Below, piece by piece: positions 30,320-30,417 of a DNA stretch of 30,417 bases. The stretch comes from JBOGXF01 sp050694275 (GTDB taxonomy: Bacteria > Actinomycetota > CADDZG01 > WHSQ01), in NCBI GenBank assembly GCA_050694275.1, contig JBOGXF010000209.1, positions 1-30,417 on the forward strand. Reading direction: 5' to 3'. The position numbers and the translations under genes are program-made. The first letter of the stretch is position 1; every line of letters starts with the position of its first letter. The notes under the pieces were generated by a model. That model was given only the letters and a program-made list of their open reading frames with translations, ran no database searches and was not told the origin of the DNA.

Positions 30320-30417
30320 TTATGGGTGCACCGTATAGTTCCAGTCGCCGTGAAACTCGTGGCGGGTGAGCGGAACGGCGGCCAGTTCCTTGTTGGTGAC
30401 CTTGACGCCGGTGGGGT
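30320..30417 (-). mobile_element. 3' end of an ISAzo13-family transposase gene
   Basis: Only the last 31 codons are in the window. The product ends PTGVKVTNKELAAVPL, then TRHEFHGDWNYTVHP and a TAA stop (30322-30320). The ELAA.PL..H.FHG.WNYT ending is typical of ISAzo13-type transposases, which are DDE enzymes; the catalytic core is outside the window. The element's terminal repeat should lie within about 30300-30320, against the truncated PfpI gene, but cannot be identified from one end. Confidence 0.8.

Overview
The window looks like a stretch of chromosome from a high-GC bacterium, most probably an actinomycete-type (Actinomycetota) organism, perhaps from a metagenome assembly. The pointers are strong G/C bias at third codon positions, GTG and TTG starts, LuxR/DesK-type signalling, an ECF41 (SigJ-like) sigma factor, an MMPL transporter and an ISAzo13-type transposase. 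I see no rRNA, tRNA or CRISPR array. Genes are tightly packed, with many 4-base ATGA/GTGA overlaps and convergent genes that share stop-codon bases.

Layout, left part (1-10.1 kb). The left edge holds the tail of an ArsR-rhodanese-like regulator facing a tusA-dsrE pair (sulfur relay), whose promoter overlaps an inverted repeat. Next come an ornithine cyclodeaminase/mu-crystallin family enzyme and four exported or extracytoplasmic proteins or small enzymes: an unknown secreted protein, an unknown membrane-anchored protein, an LVIVD-repeat protein and a secreted trypsin-like protease, with an NTF2-like protein among them. A molybdopterin/[4Fe-4S] oxidoreductase is translationally coupled to a DAO-type FAD oxidoreductase.

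Middle part (10.1-19.5 kb). A VOC protein is followed by a minus-strand series: DesK-type histidine kinase, NarL-type regulator, then SHOCT protein, ABC ATPase and ABC permease. A cupin and a second VOC protein follow. An MMPL exporter with a 50-aa membrane peptide gene behind it is divergent from an ECF41 sigma factor. The intergenic region carries two head-to-head copies of TGTCACA-N16-TGTC, a close match to the ECF41 promoter signature, so the sigma factor probably drives both itself and the exporter.

Right part (19.5-28.4 kb), the most unusual region. A CsoR-type metal repressor is divergent from a nine-gene operon: a 46-aa YHS protein, then complex I-like subunits A, a fused B/D, H, J, K, L, M and N. 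The fused B/D protein keeps recognisable NuoB and NuoD sequence but has only one cysteine in 429 residues, so it cannot hold the N2 iron-sulfur cluster. The quinone-site histidine region of NuoD is also changed. NuoC, NuoE, NuoF, NuoG and NuoI are absent, and several channel carboxylates (NuoH, NuoM, NuoN) are substituted. It looks like a cofactor-free, complex I-derived membrane complex under metal-responsive control. The J subunit carries a histidine-rich tail.

Right end (28.4-30.4 kb). A TetR regulator is divergent from a two-gene membrane-protein operon whose predicted promoter spacer is filled by an inverted repeat. The last kilobase holds a DJ-1/PfpI gene truncated next to the 3' end of an ISAzo13-family transposase.

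All functional calls are from reading the sequence and remembered family features; no database search was run.
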